Below are positions 55,750 through 64,000 of a stretch of DNA of 64,000 bases, piece after piece. Position numbers and translations under genes: made by a program. The stretch is from assembly GCA_963764955.1 (NCBI GenBank), contig CAVXVE010000007.1, positions 62,001-126,000 on the forward strand, read 5' to 3'. Every line of letters starts with the position of its first letter. Positions within the stretch are counted from its first letter, which is position 1. Below the pieces are notes generated by a model, which saw only the letters and a program-made list of their open reading frames with translations, made no database searches and was not told the origin of the DNA. This DNA comes from Roseiarcus sp963764955. Its GTDB lineage: Bacteria > Pseudomonadota > Alphaproteobacteria > Rhizobiales > Beijerinckiaceae.

Positions 55750-58700
55750 CTAATGGGGCATGTCCGCGGGCTCGGACTCGGCCGCCTTCCCCGCCTCGAC
55801 CGAGGCTCTCTCGGCCGCTTCGGCCTTGTCGCGCCAGGCGGCGTTCGACGGGTCCTTGGCAAGGTTCAGAACGGCGATCTTTTGCGCCACCCGATAGGCG
55901 CTCTGCGCGTCGACCCAATCGTTCTTGGCGTTGAAGAAACCCGCGAGGCCCTGCATGGAGGCGAACTGGCCCACCGCCAGGTCCGCAGCCTCCGGATCGT
56001 CGATCAGCCGGCTCCAGATTTGCACCGCGCCGCGATAGGCGTAGATCTGGGGCAGCCCCTGGGAATGGTCGCCGACCAGTTTCGCGGCCTCGGCGTATTC
56101 CTTCCGCGCCTTCGCTGGTCCCGCGCCGCGAAAGGCGAGCGTTCGCTTCGCTTCCTGGAACTGCTGGTAGTAGACGAGCGCCTCCTTGGGCCGGTTCAGT
56201 TGATCCAGTATCTCAGCGATATTGAGGTAGGCCGGGGCGACAAACCGTTCCCACAGGGGGTTGCCGGGCTCGGCTTTGATCAATTCCTCGTCGAGCGCGG
56301 CGCCCTGCTGAAACTTGGTCAACGCAAGGTCGAGGTTTCCCGCCTTCCTTTCCATCATGCCCCAGTGGGTGTTGGTTCCGGCCAGGTTCGATTCCAGAGT
56401 TAGATCGCGGGCTTTATGCGCGGCGAGCGCCTCTGTCGCGTTGCGCGAAATAAGCGCCGCCTGGAGGTCGGCGGCCTTCTGATAGAAGGCTCTGCCGTCG
56501 TCGAACGCGTCTTCCGTTCGGTCGAGCTCGGCGATGCGGAAGAACGCCTTTCCTCTGTTGCGCAGAAGATCGAAGCTGTCCGGGCGCTTGGCCAGCGCGG
56601 CGTCGCAAACAGCCAGACCCGATTGATACTCCGCCAGCGCCTGGGGATGTTGCTTGGCGCCGCTGCTCTTATAAATGTCGCCGATTTTCATATGCGCGTC
56701 GATGACGTCGCCATCGCCCTCATCGTCGCTCGTCGATGCGGTGATTTTCAGCGCGACCCCGACCGCCTCGTTATATTGCTGAAGCGCGTCTTGATAGTGG
56801 GCCTTTCCCATGGCGAAGAGGGCATTGCCGACGCGGATGGACGCGTCGTACAGCACCTGCAGCGGCTCTTTGGCGTCCGGAGCGGTTTGGGTGAGCGCCA
56901 ACGCCGCATCTTTCGCCTTGCGCGCCAAAGCCAGCGCCTCCGGCTGCTTGTCCAGGGTGGCCTGAAGGTCGGCCTCGACGTTGAGCGCCTGCCCCCAGAG
57001 AAGGTCCGCCGCGGAGGTCTTCCTCGCCGCCCGCGCCTCATCGAGGAACTGCCCCGATATGGCCGCCAGGCTTGCCGCTCCGGCAAGATCGAGGCTCTGG
57101 TCATTATACGCGGTCAGGACATCCCCGAGCAGCGTCTTCGCCGACGTCATCGCGCTGCGGTCCACGTCTTCCTGTCGCCGCTTCTCCTGTTCGATTTGCC
57201 GCTGCTGCGCTCTTTCGTGCGCAACCCACATTCCGCCGGCCAGGACGAGGGCGCCGACCACGGAGAGCGCCGCGGTCAGCCGCCGATTACGCCTCGACCG
57301 GAGCTTGGCCTCGATGGCGTCGCCGATGAGCTTCTTGACCTCATCGAATCTGCCGCCATAGCGCTCCGCCCACGCCGCCGTCCGCGGCAGGCGCTCCCAC
57401 CATTCCTTGGTGCGCTCGGGATCGTCCAGGGTCGCCCGTTCGCCCCCGGCCGCGCCGTCGAGCAGGGACACAAGCGTATGATAGCGCTGGCCGTCGATCT
57501 GCTCCTCGGCGAGCCAGCCCGGGGGCGGGCGGCCGGTTCTTAAGTCCATGGATTCGGGCTTGCCCGCGATCGTCTTCCAGCGGCGAAGCAGGGCCTCGTG
57601 TCCGATGTCGATCCGGTCGTCGGCGACGAGCGTCGGGGTGGCCGAGAGCGAGGGCAGCAGGAACGAGCAATTCGGGGCGCGGAACCGGTCGAGCACGGCG
57701 CGTAGGTCGGATTCGCTCACGCCCGTTTCCGCGAGCAACCGGTCGAACCGAAGCGCGCGGCGAATGGCTCTGCCTTCCCGGTCCACTTCCGACAGCGCCC
57801 GGAACGCCTGCTCGACCGCGAGCTCCTTGCCGGCGCACTCTGCGAGAATCTCGTCGGCGTGGCGCGACAGCGCCTCCCCCATGCGCCCGATGTCGTCATA
57901 GGTTTGCCGCGTAAGGCGCCGCGCGCCGCCTCCGGCGGTCTCGGCGCCGGCCCGGTCCCAGAGCCGCATCAGGCAATGCTGCAGCACCGGAAGCTGATCG
58001 AGCTCGTCGCCGCAATCGTTGATGAGCCGCTCGACCAGTTCCGGCTCGATCGCGCCTCCGGCCTTTTCGATCGGCTTGCGGATCGCCTCCTCGAGCTGGC
58101 TGCGGGTCAGATTCGGCACGAGATATTGGGTCGCGCTCACCGCCTCCGGCAGGCTATGGAAATAGGCGCAGTCGCCGATGAAGTCCGAGCGCATGGTGAT
58201 GAGGACGCGCACCTTCTCGAGGCGGCGGCGGTCGGCGTCGAGCAGGATCTGCACGAACTGGGTCGCTTCGTCGCGCTGCCGCGCTTCCTCGACGCCGCCG
58301 CGCTGGCGCCCAAGCCCGGCGAGGCCGAAGCGGAACAATTCTTCGAACTGATCGACGACAAGGAGAAGCGACCGCCCGCTCAGGCCCCCCGCCTCTTTCA
58401 GCGCGTTCTCGAAGCTGAAGCTCGACTGGCGCAGCGTCCATTCGATGCGGTCGCGCCGTCGCGCTGTCTCGTCGGGACTGTCCGTCGCCGAAAGCCGGGA
58501 GAGGGCGCCTGCGAGCCGCCTGATTGGAGAGCCGCCGGGGCGCATGTCGAGAAAGGCCCAGGTCGGCCCACCCGAGTTCGGCGGTTTCATCGGCGAGCAG
58601 GCCCTGAAGTCCCGCAAGCACGAGCGACGACTTGCCGCTGCCCGAGCCACCGATAACCGCGATGAAGCGGCCGCCTTCCACCAGCCGGTAGAGCGCAAAG

Positions 58701-58894
58701 GCCTGACGCTCACGGCCGAAGAAGAAGCCGCGATCGGCGAAGCCGAAGGGACGCAGGCCGGGAAACGGCCGCTCGCTGGAAAGCCTCGTTCCGTCGTCCG
58801 CCGGCGGCGCGGCGGACGACGCATCGGTCGCACACGCCGTTTCGCTGGGCGCCTTGTCGCGATCGGGAGCGTCGCTGGCGTCGAGCGCGCTCAT
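55750..58894 (-). CDS. nSTAND-type P-loop NTPase with TM helix and TPR-like C-terminus, one frameshift
   Basis: Starting at ATG 58894, the protein (about 1048 residues) has the nSTAND signature RPFPGLRPFGFADRGFFFGR at 42-61, Walker A IGGSGSGKSS at 81-90 and, after a frameshift near 58570, Walker B SLLLVVDQFEELFRFG near 176-191. Arg-finger/sensor-type LITMRSDFIGD and a winged-helix region with IDIGHEALLRRWK follow. There is one transmembrane helix near 532-552 (SVVGALVLAGGMWVAHE) and a 450-residue helical-repeat region of TPR type. The start codon overlaps the stop of the upstream TIR gene. STAND NTPases switch from sensor to oligomer on ATP binding. Confidence 0.85.
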
Positions 58895-60450
58895 GGCTTC
58901 AGGCTTGGCGCCGAGGCGAGGTCCGCCAGCAATTGCGGCGTCGGCGCGCCCTGCTCGACGAGGTCGATCATCTTGTCGAATTCGCCGTCCTGGAAGATGA
59001 CCGAAAGCGTGCTTTTCTTTTTGTGCGAGGCGGGCGGCGGCCCCGCGATCAGGCCTCGAAACGCGAACTGCCCCTTGCGGCCGAGCCCCTGCCAGTCGGA
59101 TAGCCTGTCGGCCTCCGACCGCACCCAGACCTCGGAGGCGTTTCCCCAGCATAGCGTCACCGCGTCGCACTTGGCGAGCAGGTCGCTGTTATAGCGGCGC
59201 GACTCGGCGTCGGAATCCGCCACGGGGATGCGCGGCTTGACCGCGCCTTCGCGCAAAGCCTGTGCGATCGCCCCGGCAAAGTCCTCATCGGCCGCATGAT
59301 AGGAAAGATAGAGGTCGAGCTTGTCGCCCGGCGCCGCGGTCGCCTGGGGCTTGGGCGCGGTCTCGGTCAGATACTGGAAAAGGAACTCGATGAACTTGCC
59401 CAGGATGTCGCCGTCGATCTTGTCCGTCGCGATCTGCTGATCGAAGCGCTCGAGCGCCTTCAGGGGATCGCGCTCGACCGCCGGACCCATAGGCGCCGCC
59501 CCGCCTTCGTCGAGAATTTTCGGCGCCCAGACAATGCGGCGATTGAGCCTCTGCCCCGGCGGACCTTCCGCCTGCGCGGCTTTGGCGCGGGCAAGCGCAA
59601 GCTGCAGCTTCACGATGTTGTCGAGCCCCTCGGGCGCAAATCCGCCGCTGTCGCCGACAAGATGAACGAAGACCTCGGCCTTGGTGAGCGCCTCGGTGAC
59701 GAAGCCTGCGGCGCGGCTGTCGCTCGGCATGTCCGCTTCGGGATCGGGCGCGACGGTGAAGCCCTTGCCCTGAAGCTCGGTGACGAGGCGGACGTAAGGC
59801 GCCTTCATGTCGCTTGCGGGCTTGGCGAGAAAGATGGTGCGGCCGTTCGGCGCGACGATCGGCGTGGTCTGCTGCGTCGGCTCAGGCGCCCGGGCGCCGC
59901 TCAGGATCTGGGTCACGCGCTGCTGCAATCCGCCCGCGAGATCATCCAGTTCAGCGTAGAACCGGTCGTTGCATTTGCCGCGATTGAAGAAAGGCGTGAC
60001 GGCGCTGACGTCATTCTGATCGTCGCGCGCGTAGAACAGGAACCCTTCCTGCCCTTGCAATTCCGCCGGGCGGGCGCTGCGGTCGACATAGCCTTTGCCC
60101 ACGACAAGCATCCGCGTCGCGGGATTGGCGACGCCCGCGGCTTTGCGCAAGCTCAGGAAAGCCTCGAACTCCTTGCGGCAATACGGGCGCTGCATCCAGT
60201 TCGGCGACATGACGACGACAAGGAGCTCGGCATGGCTGAGCCCGTCGTCGATGATGTCGGCGAACTGGTCGCCCTGGCTGATGCGGCGCCGGTCGCGCCA
60301 GACATTCGCCTGCCGCGCGCCGAGGTCGCGCAGCTTCAGGCGCAGCTGCTGATCGAGGAAGCTGACGAAGCCGAGTTCGTCCTGGTCGGCCGACAGGATG
60401 AGGTCGTCGTCGTGCGCGTAGGACATGAAGATGACGACGTCATCGCTCAT
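58891..60450 (-). CDS. Protein with three TIR/Toll-like modules
   Basis: This 519-residue protein is mostly made of three Rossmann-like modules. Module 1 (residues about 4-185) is a clear TIR: VVIFMSYAHDDD, NVWRDRRRISQGDQFADII, and LVVVMSPNWMQRPYCRKEFEAF with a candidate catalytic E94. Module 2 (about 204-315, RTIFLAKPASDMK...VFVHLVGDSGG) is a diverged TIR-like/effector-associated domain. Module 3 (about 377-500, LDLYLSYHAADEDFAGAIAQ, CDAVTLCWGNASEVWVRSE) is TIR/SEFIR-like. TIR domains often cleave NAD+ or signal in immune systems. It starts at ATG 60450 with GGAGG upstream. Confidence 0.85.
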   Translation of the reverse strand: MSDDVVIFMSYAHDDDLILSADQDELGFVSFLDQQLRLKLRDLGARQANVWRDRRRISQGDQFADIIDDGLSHAELLVVVMSPNWMQRPYCRKEFEAFLSLRKAAGVANPATRMLVVGKGYVDRSARPAELQGQEGFLFYARDDQNDVSAVTPFFNRGKCNDRFYAELDDLAGGLQQRVTQILSGARAPEPTQQTTPIVAPNGRTIFLAKPASDMKAPYVRLVTELQGKGFTVAPDPEADMPSDSRAAGFVTEALTKAEVFVHLVGDSGGFAPEGLDNIVKLQLALARAKAAQAEGPPGQRLNRRIVWAPKILDEGGAAPMGPAVERDPLKALERFDQQIATDKIDGDILGKFIEFLFQYLTETAPKPQATAAPGDKLDLYLSYHAADEDFAGAIAQALREGAVKPRIPVADSDAESRRYNSDLLAKCDAVTLCWGNASEVWVRSEADRLSDWQGLGRKGQFAFRGLIAGPPPASHKKKSTLSVIFQDGEFDKMIDLVEQGAPTPQLLADLASAPSLKP

Positions 60451-60690
60451 CGAAACTCGCCCCTCCGCCTGAAACGGCCGCGCATTCTAGCGCCAATTAT
60501 CCGGCTAACCCCGTGGGTTTGTTTTGAGATCAAGATCAATGGCCAACCTTAAGCCGGGATAGACTGCCAGGCCAAGACGGAAATTCTACGCATCGGGCTA
60601 AAACACGTGTCCGCCGAGCGTGCTGTGATGTTGATCACACGCCCTGTTCGGGGGATGAAAATTGCGCGGGCGGCGAAAGCTTTCGCCGCG
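60451..60690. other. Intergenic region upstream of TIR-STAND operon
   Basis: This region contains a CRP-type palindrome at 60624-60639 and a 20-bp perfect palindrome (GCGGCGAAAG/CTTTCGCCGC, 60670-60689) directly after smpB, probably its terminator. The promoter of the TIR-STAND operon must lie here; no clear -35/-10 pair was found. Confidence 0.5.
60624..60639. promoter_or_regulatory. CRP-type site upstream of TIR-STAND operon
   Basis: TGTGA-TGTTGA-TCACA is an exact match to the CRP/Clr-type consensus TGTGA-N6-TCACA. It is 174 bp upstream of the TIR gene start and 52 bp from the smpB stop. Confidence 0.45.
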
Positions 60691-61170
60691 CTAACCCCGC
60701 TCGCGCATCAGTCTCGACTTGTCGCGGTTCCAGTCGCGCGCTTTCTCGGTCTCGCGCTTGTCATGCAGCTTCTTGCCGCGTCCGAGCGCGATCGCGATCT
60801 TGGCCCGGCCCTTGGCGTTGAAATAGATGCGCAGCGGCACGATGGTCATGCCCTCGCGCTCGACGCCCTTGGCCAGTTTCGCGATCTCCTTGGCGTGCAG
60901 GAAAAGTTTGCGCGGACGCTTGGGCTCGTGGTTGAACCGGTTGGCCTGGAGGTATTCGGGAATATTGGCGTTGTAGAGCATGATTTCGCCGTTGCGGTCG
61001 ACGGCGGCGTAGCTCTCGGCGACCGTCGCCTTGCCGGTCCTGAGCGACTTGACCTCAGGCCCGGTCAGCATCAGGCCGGCTTCGAACGTCTCGCCGATCT
61101 CATAGTCGTAGCGCGCGCGCCGGTTGTCGGCGACGACCTTGAAGTTTGGTTTTTCCTTTTCGGCCGCCAC
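60691..61170 (-). CDS. smpB: SsrA-binding protein SmpB
   Basis: SmpB carries tmRNA to stalled ribosomes for trans-translation. The 159-residue protein (GTG 61170; TTG 61182 would add 4 residues) has KPNFKVVADNRRARYDYEIG, FEAGLMLTGPEVKSLRTGK, NHEPKRPRKLFLHAKEI and the basic C-terminal tail KKLHDKRETEKARDWNRDKS that occupies the mRNA channel. It is encoded right after dapA and followed by a palindromic terminator. Confidence 0.95.
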   Translation of the reverse strand: MAAEKEKPNFKVVADNRRARYDYEIGETFEAGLMLTGPEVKSLRTGKATVAESYAAVDRNGEIMLYNANIPEYLQANRFNHEPKRPRKLFLHAKEIAKLAKGVEREGMTIVPLRIYFNAKGRAKIAIALGRGKKLHDKRETEKARDWNRDKSRLMRERG

Positions 61171-61182
61171 GCTAAAGTCCAA

Positions 61183-62076
61183 TCAAGCGTTGAGCAGGCC
61201 CGCGTGCATCATGGCGCGGCGGATCAGCGCTTCGGTCGCGGCGCCGACCGGAACAAGCGGCAAACGCGAGTCGGGCTCAATCCGGCCGAGCACGCTCAGC
61301 GCGTATTTGGCGCCGTTGACGCCGGGCTCGGCGAAGATCGCGGCGTGCAGCGGCGTCAGCCGGTCCTGAACCTTCAGCGCCTGGTCCCAGTGGCCCTTGA
61401 AGACGGCTTCCATCAATTCCGCGCACAGGCCGGGCGCGACATTCGCGCTGACCGAAATGCAGCCGTGCCCGCCGGCGGCCATCGCCGCCAGCGCCGTCAT
61501 GTCTTCGCCTGAAAGTTGGATAAAGTCCGCGCCCATCGCGTGCCGCTGGCGCGACACGCGTCCGACGTCGCCGGTCGCGTCCTTGACGCCGACGATGTTG
61601 GGCAGCTCGGACAGCCGCTTCATCGTGTCGACCGACATGTCGACGACGCTTCGCGGGGGAATGTTGTAGATGATGATCGGAATTCCGATCGCGTCGTTGA
61701 CGGCCTTGAAGTGCTGGTAGAGCCCTTCCTGGGTCGGCTTATTGTAATAGGGGGTGACGACCAGAACGGCGTCCGCGCCGCTTTGCTCGGCGTGGCGGGC
61801 GAGCTCGATCGCCTCGGCGGTGTTGTTCGAGCCCGCGCCCGCGATCACCGGCACCCGGCCGCGCGCTTCATCGATGCAGATGTCGACGGCGCGGCGGTGC
61901 TCCGCATGGGTGAGCGTCGGGCTCTCTCCGGTCGTTCCGACCGGCACCAGCCCGTGCGAGCCGGACGTGATCTGCCAGTCGATCAGTCCGCGAAAGGCGG
62001 GTTCGTCGATCTCGCCGTCCTTGAACGGGGTGACCAGCGCCGCAAGAGATCCGTGAAACTTCGCCCGCTTTTCCAT
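61183..62076 (-). CDS. dapA: 4-hydroxy-tetrahydrodipicolinate synthase
   Basis: DapA condenses pyruvate with aspartate semialdehyde for lysine and meso-diaminopimelate. The 297-residue TIM barrel has GTTGES (47-52), VVTPYYNKPTQEGLYQHF, IIIYNIPPRS with the active-site Tyr and the Schiff-base Lys K165 in VGVKDATGD. The start is ATG 62076. smpB follows directly, a frequent alphaproteobacterial arrangement. It is divergent from the slt-like gene. Confidence 0.95.
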   Translation of the reverse strand: MEKRAKFHGSLAALVTPFKDGEIDEPAFRGLIDWQITSGSHGLVPVGTTGESPTLTHAEHRRAVDICIDEARGRVPVIAGAGSNNTAEAIELARHAEQSGADAVLVVTPYYNKPTQEGLYQHFKAVNDAIGIPIIIYNIPPRSVVDMSVDTMKRLSELPNIVGVKDATGDVGRVSRQRHAMGADFIQLSGEDMTALAAMAAGGHGCISVSANVAPGLCAELMEAVFKGHWDQALKVQDRLTPLHAAIFAEPGVNGAKYALSVLGRIEPDSRLPLVPVGAATEALIRRAMMHAGLLNA

Positions 62077-62174
62077 TTTTCGCTCGCGCCAAGTCGTTCA
62101 AGGCGGACACATAGACCCGACACGCCGCGGGCGAAAGGGGGCCGGCGGGCGTCATGGTTTAGATCCTGGTTTAC

Positions 62175-62191
62175 ATCTTGGTCACCAAGAT
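62175..62191. promoter_or_regulatory. Perfect palindrome between dapA and slt
   Basis: ATCTTGGT-C-ACCAAGAT has perfect 8-bp arms around one base, 99 bp before dapA and 32 bp before slt. This is the size and symmetry of a dimeric repressor site; no matching regulator gene is in the window. Confidence 0.45.
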
Positions 62192-62222
62192 CGGTTCATC
62201 CTCGCGCAAGAGGACTGGACCC

Positions 62223-64000
62223 ATGACGATGTTGCGATTCGGGCCGCTTCTGGCCATTGGCGGCGCGGCCTGCCTGATTGCGTGGACGCCGGAAGGGCGC
62301 ACGCCGCCAAATCCGGAAATCGGCGCGCTGCCCGCTTCGGGCGCTCGCGTCGATGACGCGCCGACCGAGACCGCGAGCATCCCGCGCCCGGCGCGCGCCG
62401 GGCGGCCGAGCCCTGGCGGCGAGCGGGCGGCGCCTGCGTCGATCTCGGCGCCGCTGCTGGAAGCGGCCCTCAGCGACGCGGATATCGCTTCCCAGTTCGC
62501 CGGCGCCAGCCTCGAGGGCGCGCCGCCCGCGCCCGGAGCGCTTTCGGCGATCGCGCTGCCGGCGGTCATGGTTAGCCGAGAGCCGTCCGCGCCTGCGATG
62601 GGTCCGGAGCCGTCATCGCCCGCGGCGAGCCCGGCCTTGCCGACGTCGGCGCCGCCCATTTCTCAGGCCGCGGTCCTCTATCAGAGGGGCGACGTCGCGG
62701 GGCTCGCGGCGCTCGCCGCCTCGGCCAACGACCCGGCGGAGCGAACGGCGCTGGAATGGGCGTCTTTGCGCGCCGACGCGCGCCCGTCCTTCGCCTCGCT
62801 CGCCGCCTTCCTTGCGGCTCATCCGGGCTGGCCAAGCCGCAACTGGATCCGCGAACGGCAGGAAGCCGAACTGGTCGCGCATCCGCTGGCGCCGGCCGAG
62901 GTCGCGGCGTTTTTCGCCGCCGAGCCGTCGCAATCGAGCGCCGGCAAGCTGGCTGCCGCGCGCGCGGATGAGGCGATGGGCCGCGCGGACGAGGCGTCGC
63001 AAGTGATCCGCTCTTTGTGGCGCGACGGCAATTTCGACGGGCTCACCGAAAGCGTCATCCTGCGCGATTTCGGCAGGTCGCTGCTCAAGGCCGATCACGC
63101 ATATCGGGCCGATCGCCTGTTCTACGCCGGCTATTTCGGCGCCAGCGCCCGGGCCGCGGCGCTCGCCGGGCCTGATGTCCTGGCGCTCGCCCAGGCCCGC
63201 GTCGAGGCTGCCCGCGCGCCGATGAGTGCGGCGCTGGTGAGAGCGGTTCCGCCGGCTTTGCGCAACGATGCCGGCCTCCTGTTCTCCAGGATCCAGTACG
63301 CCCGGCGGGCGGGGCGTATCTACGAGGCCGCGGTCATGCTGAGCCTCGCGCCGCGCGATCGCGACGCGCTTGTCAATCGGGACAGATGGTGGAGCGAGCG
63401 GAAGATGGTCGCCCGCGCGCTCCTCGATCTCGACGAGCCGCGCCTTGCGTTTGAAGTCTGCGACGGGACCGTCCGGCCCAATTCGTCCGAGGCTCAGGTG
63501 GACGCCGCGTTCCACGCCGGCTGGATCGCCTTGCGCTTTCTCGACGACGCAGCTTCGGCCGCCAGGCGCTTCGCGGTCGCGGCAGAGGCCGCCGAGAATC
63601 CCCTATCCGTCGCCCGCGCCGCCTATTGGCAGGGCCGAGCGGCCGAGGCCATGGGCGATTCCCAGTCGGCCAAGAGCTTCTACGCCCGCGCCGCCAGCGT
63701 GCCGATCGCCTATTATGGGCAACTGGCCGCGCGGCGTCTCGGCGAGAAGCATCTCGCCCTGCATGCGCCGCCAGCGGCGGCCGAGGGCGATCGGCGCGAC
63801 GAGGCGGTGCGGGCGGTCGAGGCGCTCTACGCCGACGGGCTTGACGATCTCGCCGCTGGGGTCGCCTTCGACGCTGCGCGGCAATGGCGCGACGAGGCGC
63901 AGCTTGCCGCGATGGCGGCGGTGGTGAAGCAACGGGACGACACAGGGACCGAGGTTCAGTTCGCCAAGATCGCGGTCATGCGAGGCCAGCCGCTCGAGGC
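62223..64000 (+). CDS. slt: Soluble lytic murein transglycosylase, 5' part (3' end outside window)
   Basis: The frame is open from ATG 62223 to the end of the window (592 codons). It has a short N-terminal hydrophobic segment (MLRFGPLLAIGGAACLIAW) and a Pro/Ala-rich linker. The helical superhelix of Slt70-type enzymes follows: AVLYQRGDVAGLAALAASAN, LAAFLAAHPGWPSRNWIRER, EAAVMLSLAPRDRDALVNRD and RAAYWQGRAAEAMGDSQSA with the conserved YGQLAARRLGE. The catalytic SLT domain would lie beyond the window. The enzyme cleaves peptidoglycan in the periplasm. Confidence 0.88.
   Translation, partial: MTMLRFGPLLAIGGAACLIAWTPEGRTPPNPEIGALPASGARVDDAPTETASIPRPARAGRPSPGGERAAPASISAPLLEAALSDADIASQFAGASLEGAPPAPGALSAIALPAVMVSREPSAPAMGPEPSSPAASPALPTSAPPISQAAVLYQRGDVAGLAALAASANDPAERTALEWASLRADARPSFASLAAFLAAHPGWPSRNWIRERQEAELVAHPLAPAEVAAFFAAEPSQSSAGKLAAARADEAMGRADEASQVIRSLWRDGNFDGLTESVILRDFGRSLLKADHAYRADRLFYAGYFGASARAAALAGPDVLALAQARVEAARAPMSAALVRAVPPALRNDAGLLFSRIQYARRAGRIYEAAVMLSLAPRDRDALVNRDRWWSERKMVARALLDLDEPRLAFEVCDGTVRPNSSEAQVDAAFHAGWIALRFLDDAASAARRFAVAAEAAENPLSVARAAYWQGRAAEAMGDSQSAKSFYARAASVPIAYYGQLAARRLGEKHLALHAPPAAAEGDRRDEAVRAVEALYADGLDDLAAGVAFDAARQWRDEAQLAAMAAVVKQRDDTGTEVQFAKIAVMRGQPLE

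Overview
This window reads as ordinary chromosome from a GC-rich alphaproteobacterium, most likely of the Hyphomicrobiales (Rhizobiales). The lines of evidence are a canonical CtrA regulator next to a FliJ-type flagellar gene, a direct-repeat LexA box (GTTC-N7-GTTC) upstream of dnaE2, a split pntAA/pntAB/pntB transhydrogenase operon, and the dispersed palindromic repeats typical of this order. A Beijerinckiaceae/Methylocystaceae placement is possible but is only an impression. I found no rRNA, tRNA or CRISPR array.

Layout. 1-3.5 kb: the 3' end of a porin, small secreted proteins and a two-gene hypothetical unit, then an AT-rich gap with a ~20-bp-period repeat. 3.5-8.9 kb: SDR oxidoreductase, DNA glycosylase, BluB, cupin, RMD1-like protein, a MazEF-type toxin-antitoxin pair and a sirtuin. 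8.9-11.4 kb: a decayed IS5-family transposase fused on one side to a secreted-protein remnant and on the other to a flavin monooxygenase that has lost its C-terminus. 11.4-14.5 kb: a sugar ABC importer of the Frc/Rbs type. 14.7-20.4 kb: pyrophosphatase, GNAT, DUF3108, DUF1178, glutaredoxin, ComF, methyltransferase and EamA transporter. 20.7-28.7 kb: an orphan antitoxin, dnaE2 with two in-frame repeat insertions, nucleoside hydrolase, MATE pump, OsmC protein and an alpha/beta hydrolase. 28.7-33.7 kb: pntB-pntAB-pntAA, fliJ and ctrA. 33.7-41.4 kb: gltD, gltB and a threonine aldolase. 41.4-46.1 kb: secreted proteins, an Hsp20 and an SbmA/BacA-type ABC exporter. 46.6-51.8 kb: a surface-glycan modification cluster (polytopic membrane protein, GT2, epimerase, GtrA, methyltransferase). 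52.2-55.3 kb: DUF4239, DUF1003 and O-acetylhomoserine sulfhydrylase. 55.4-60.5 kb: repeats, then a TIR/nSTAND two-gene operon. 60.7-64 kb: smpB, dapA and the start of a lytic transglycosylase.

The most interesting system is the operon at 55750-60450. It encodes a protein with three TIR/Toll-like modules, translationally coupled by an ATGA overlap to an nSTAND P-loop NTPase that carries a transmembrane segment and a TPR-like C-terminus. This looks like a sensor-effector immune or conflict module. The second most interesting feature is dnaE2, whose reading frame absorbed two different dispersed palindromic repeats, both containing the same ~42-bp core.

At least eleven single-base frameshifts fall in otherwise well-conserved genes (ABC ATPase, ppa, nucleoside hydrolase, alpha/beta hydrolase, gltB four times, threonine aldolase, STAND NTPase). 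Several lie in short G/C runs and one is in a normally essential gene. Indel errors in the assembly are therefore likelier than true decay, and I annotate these as single genes.
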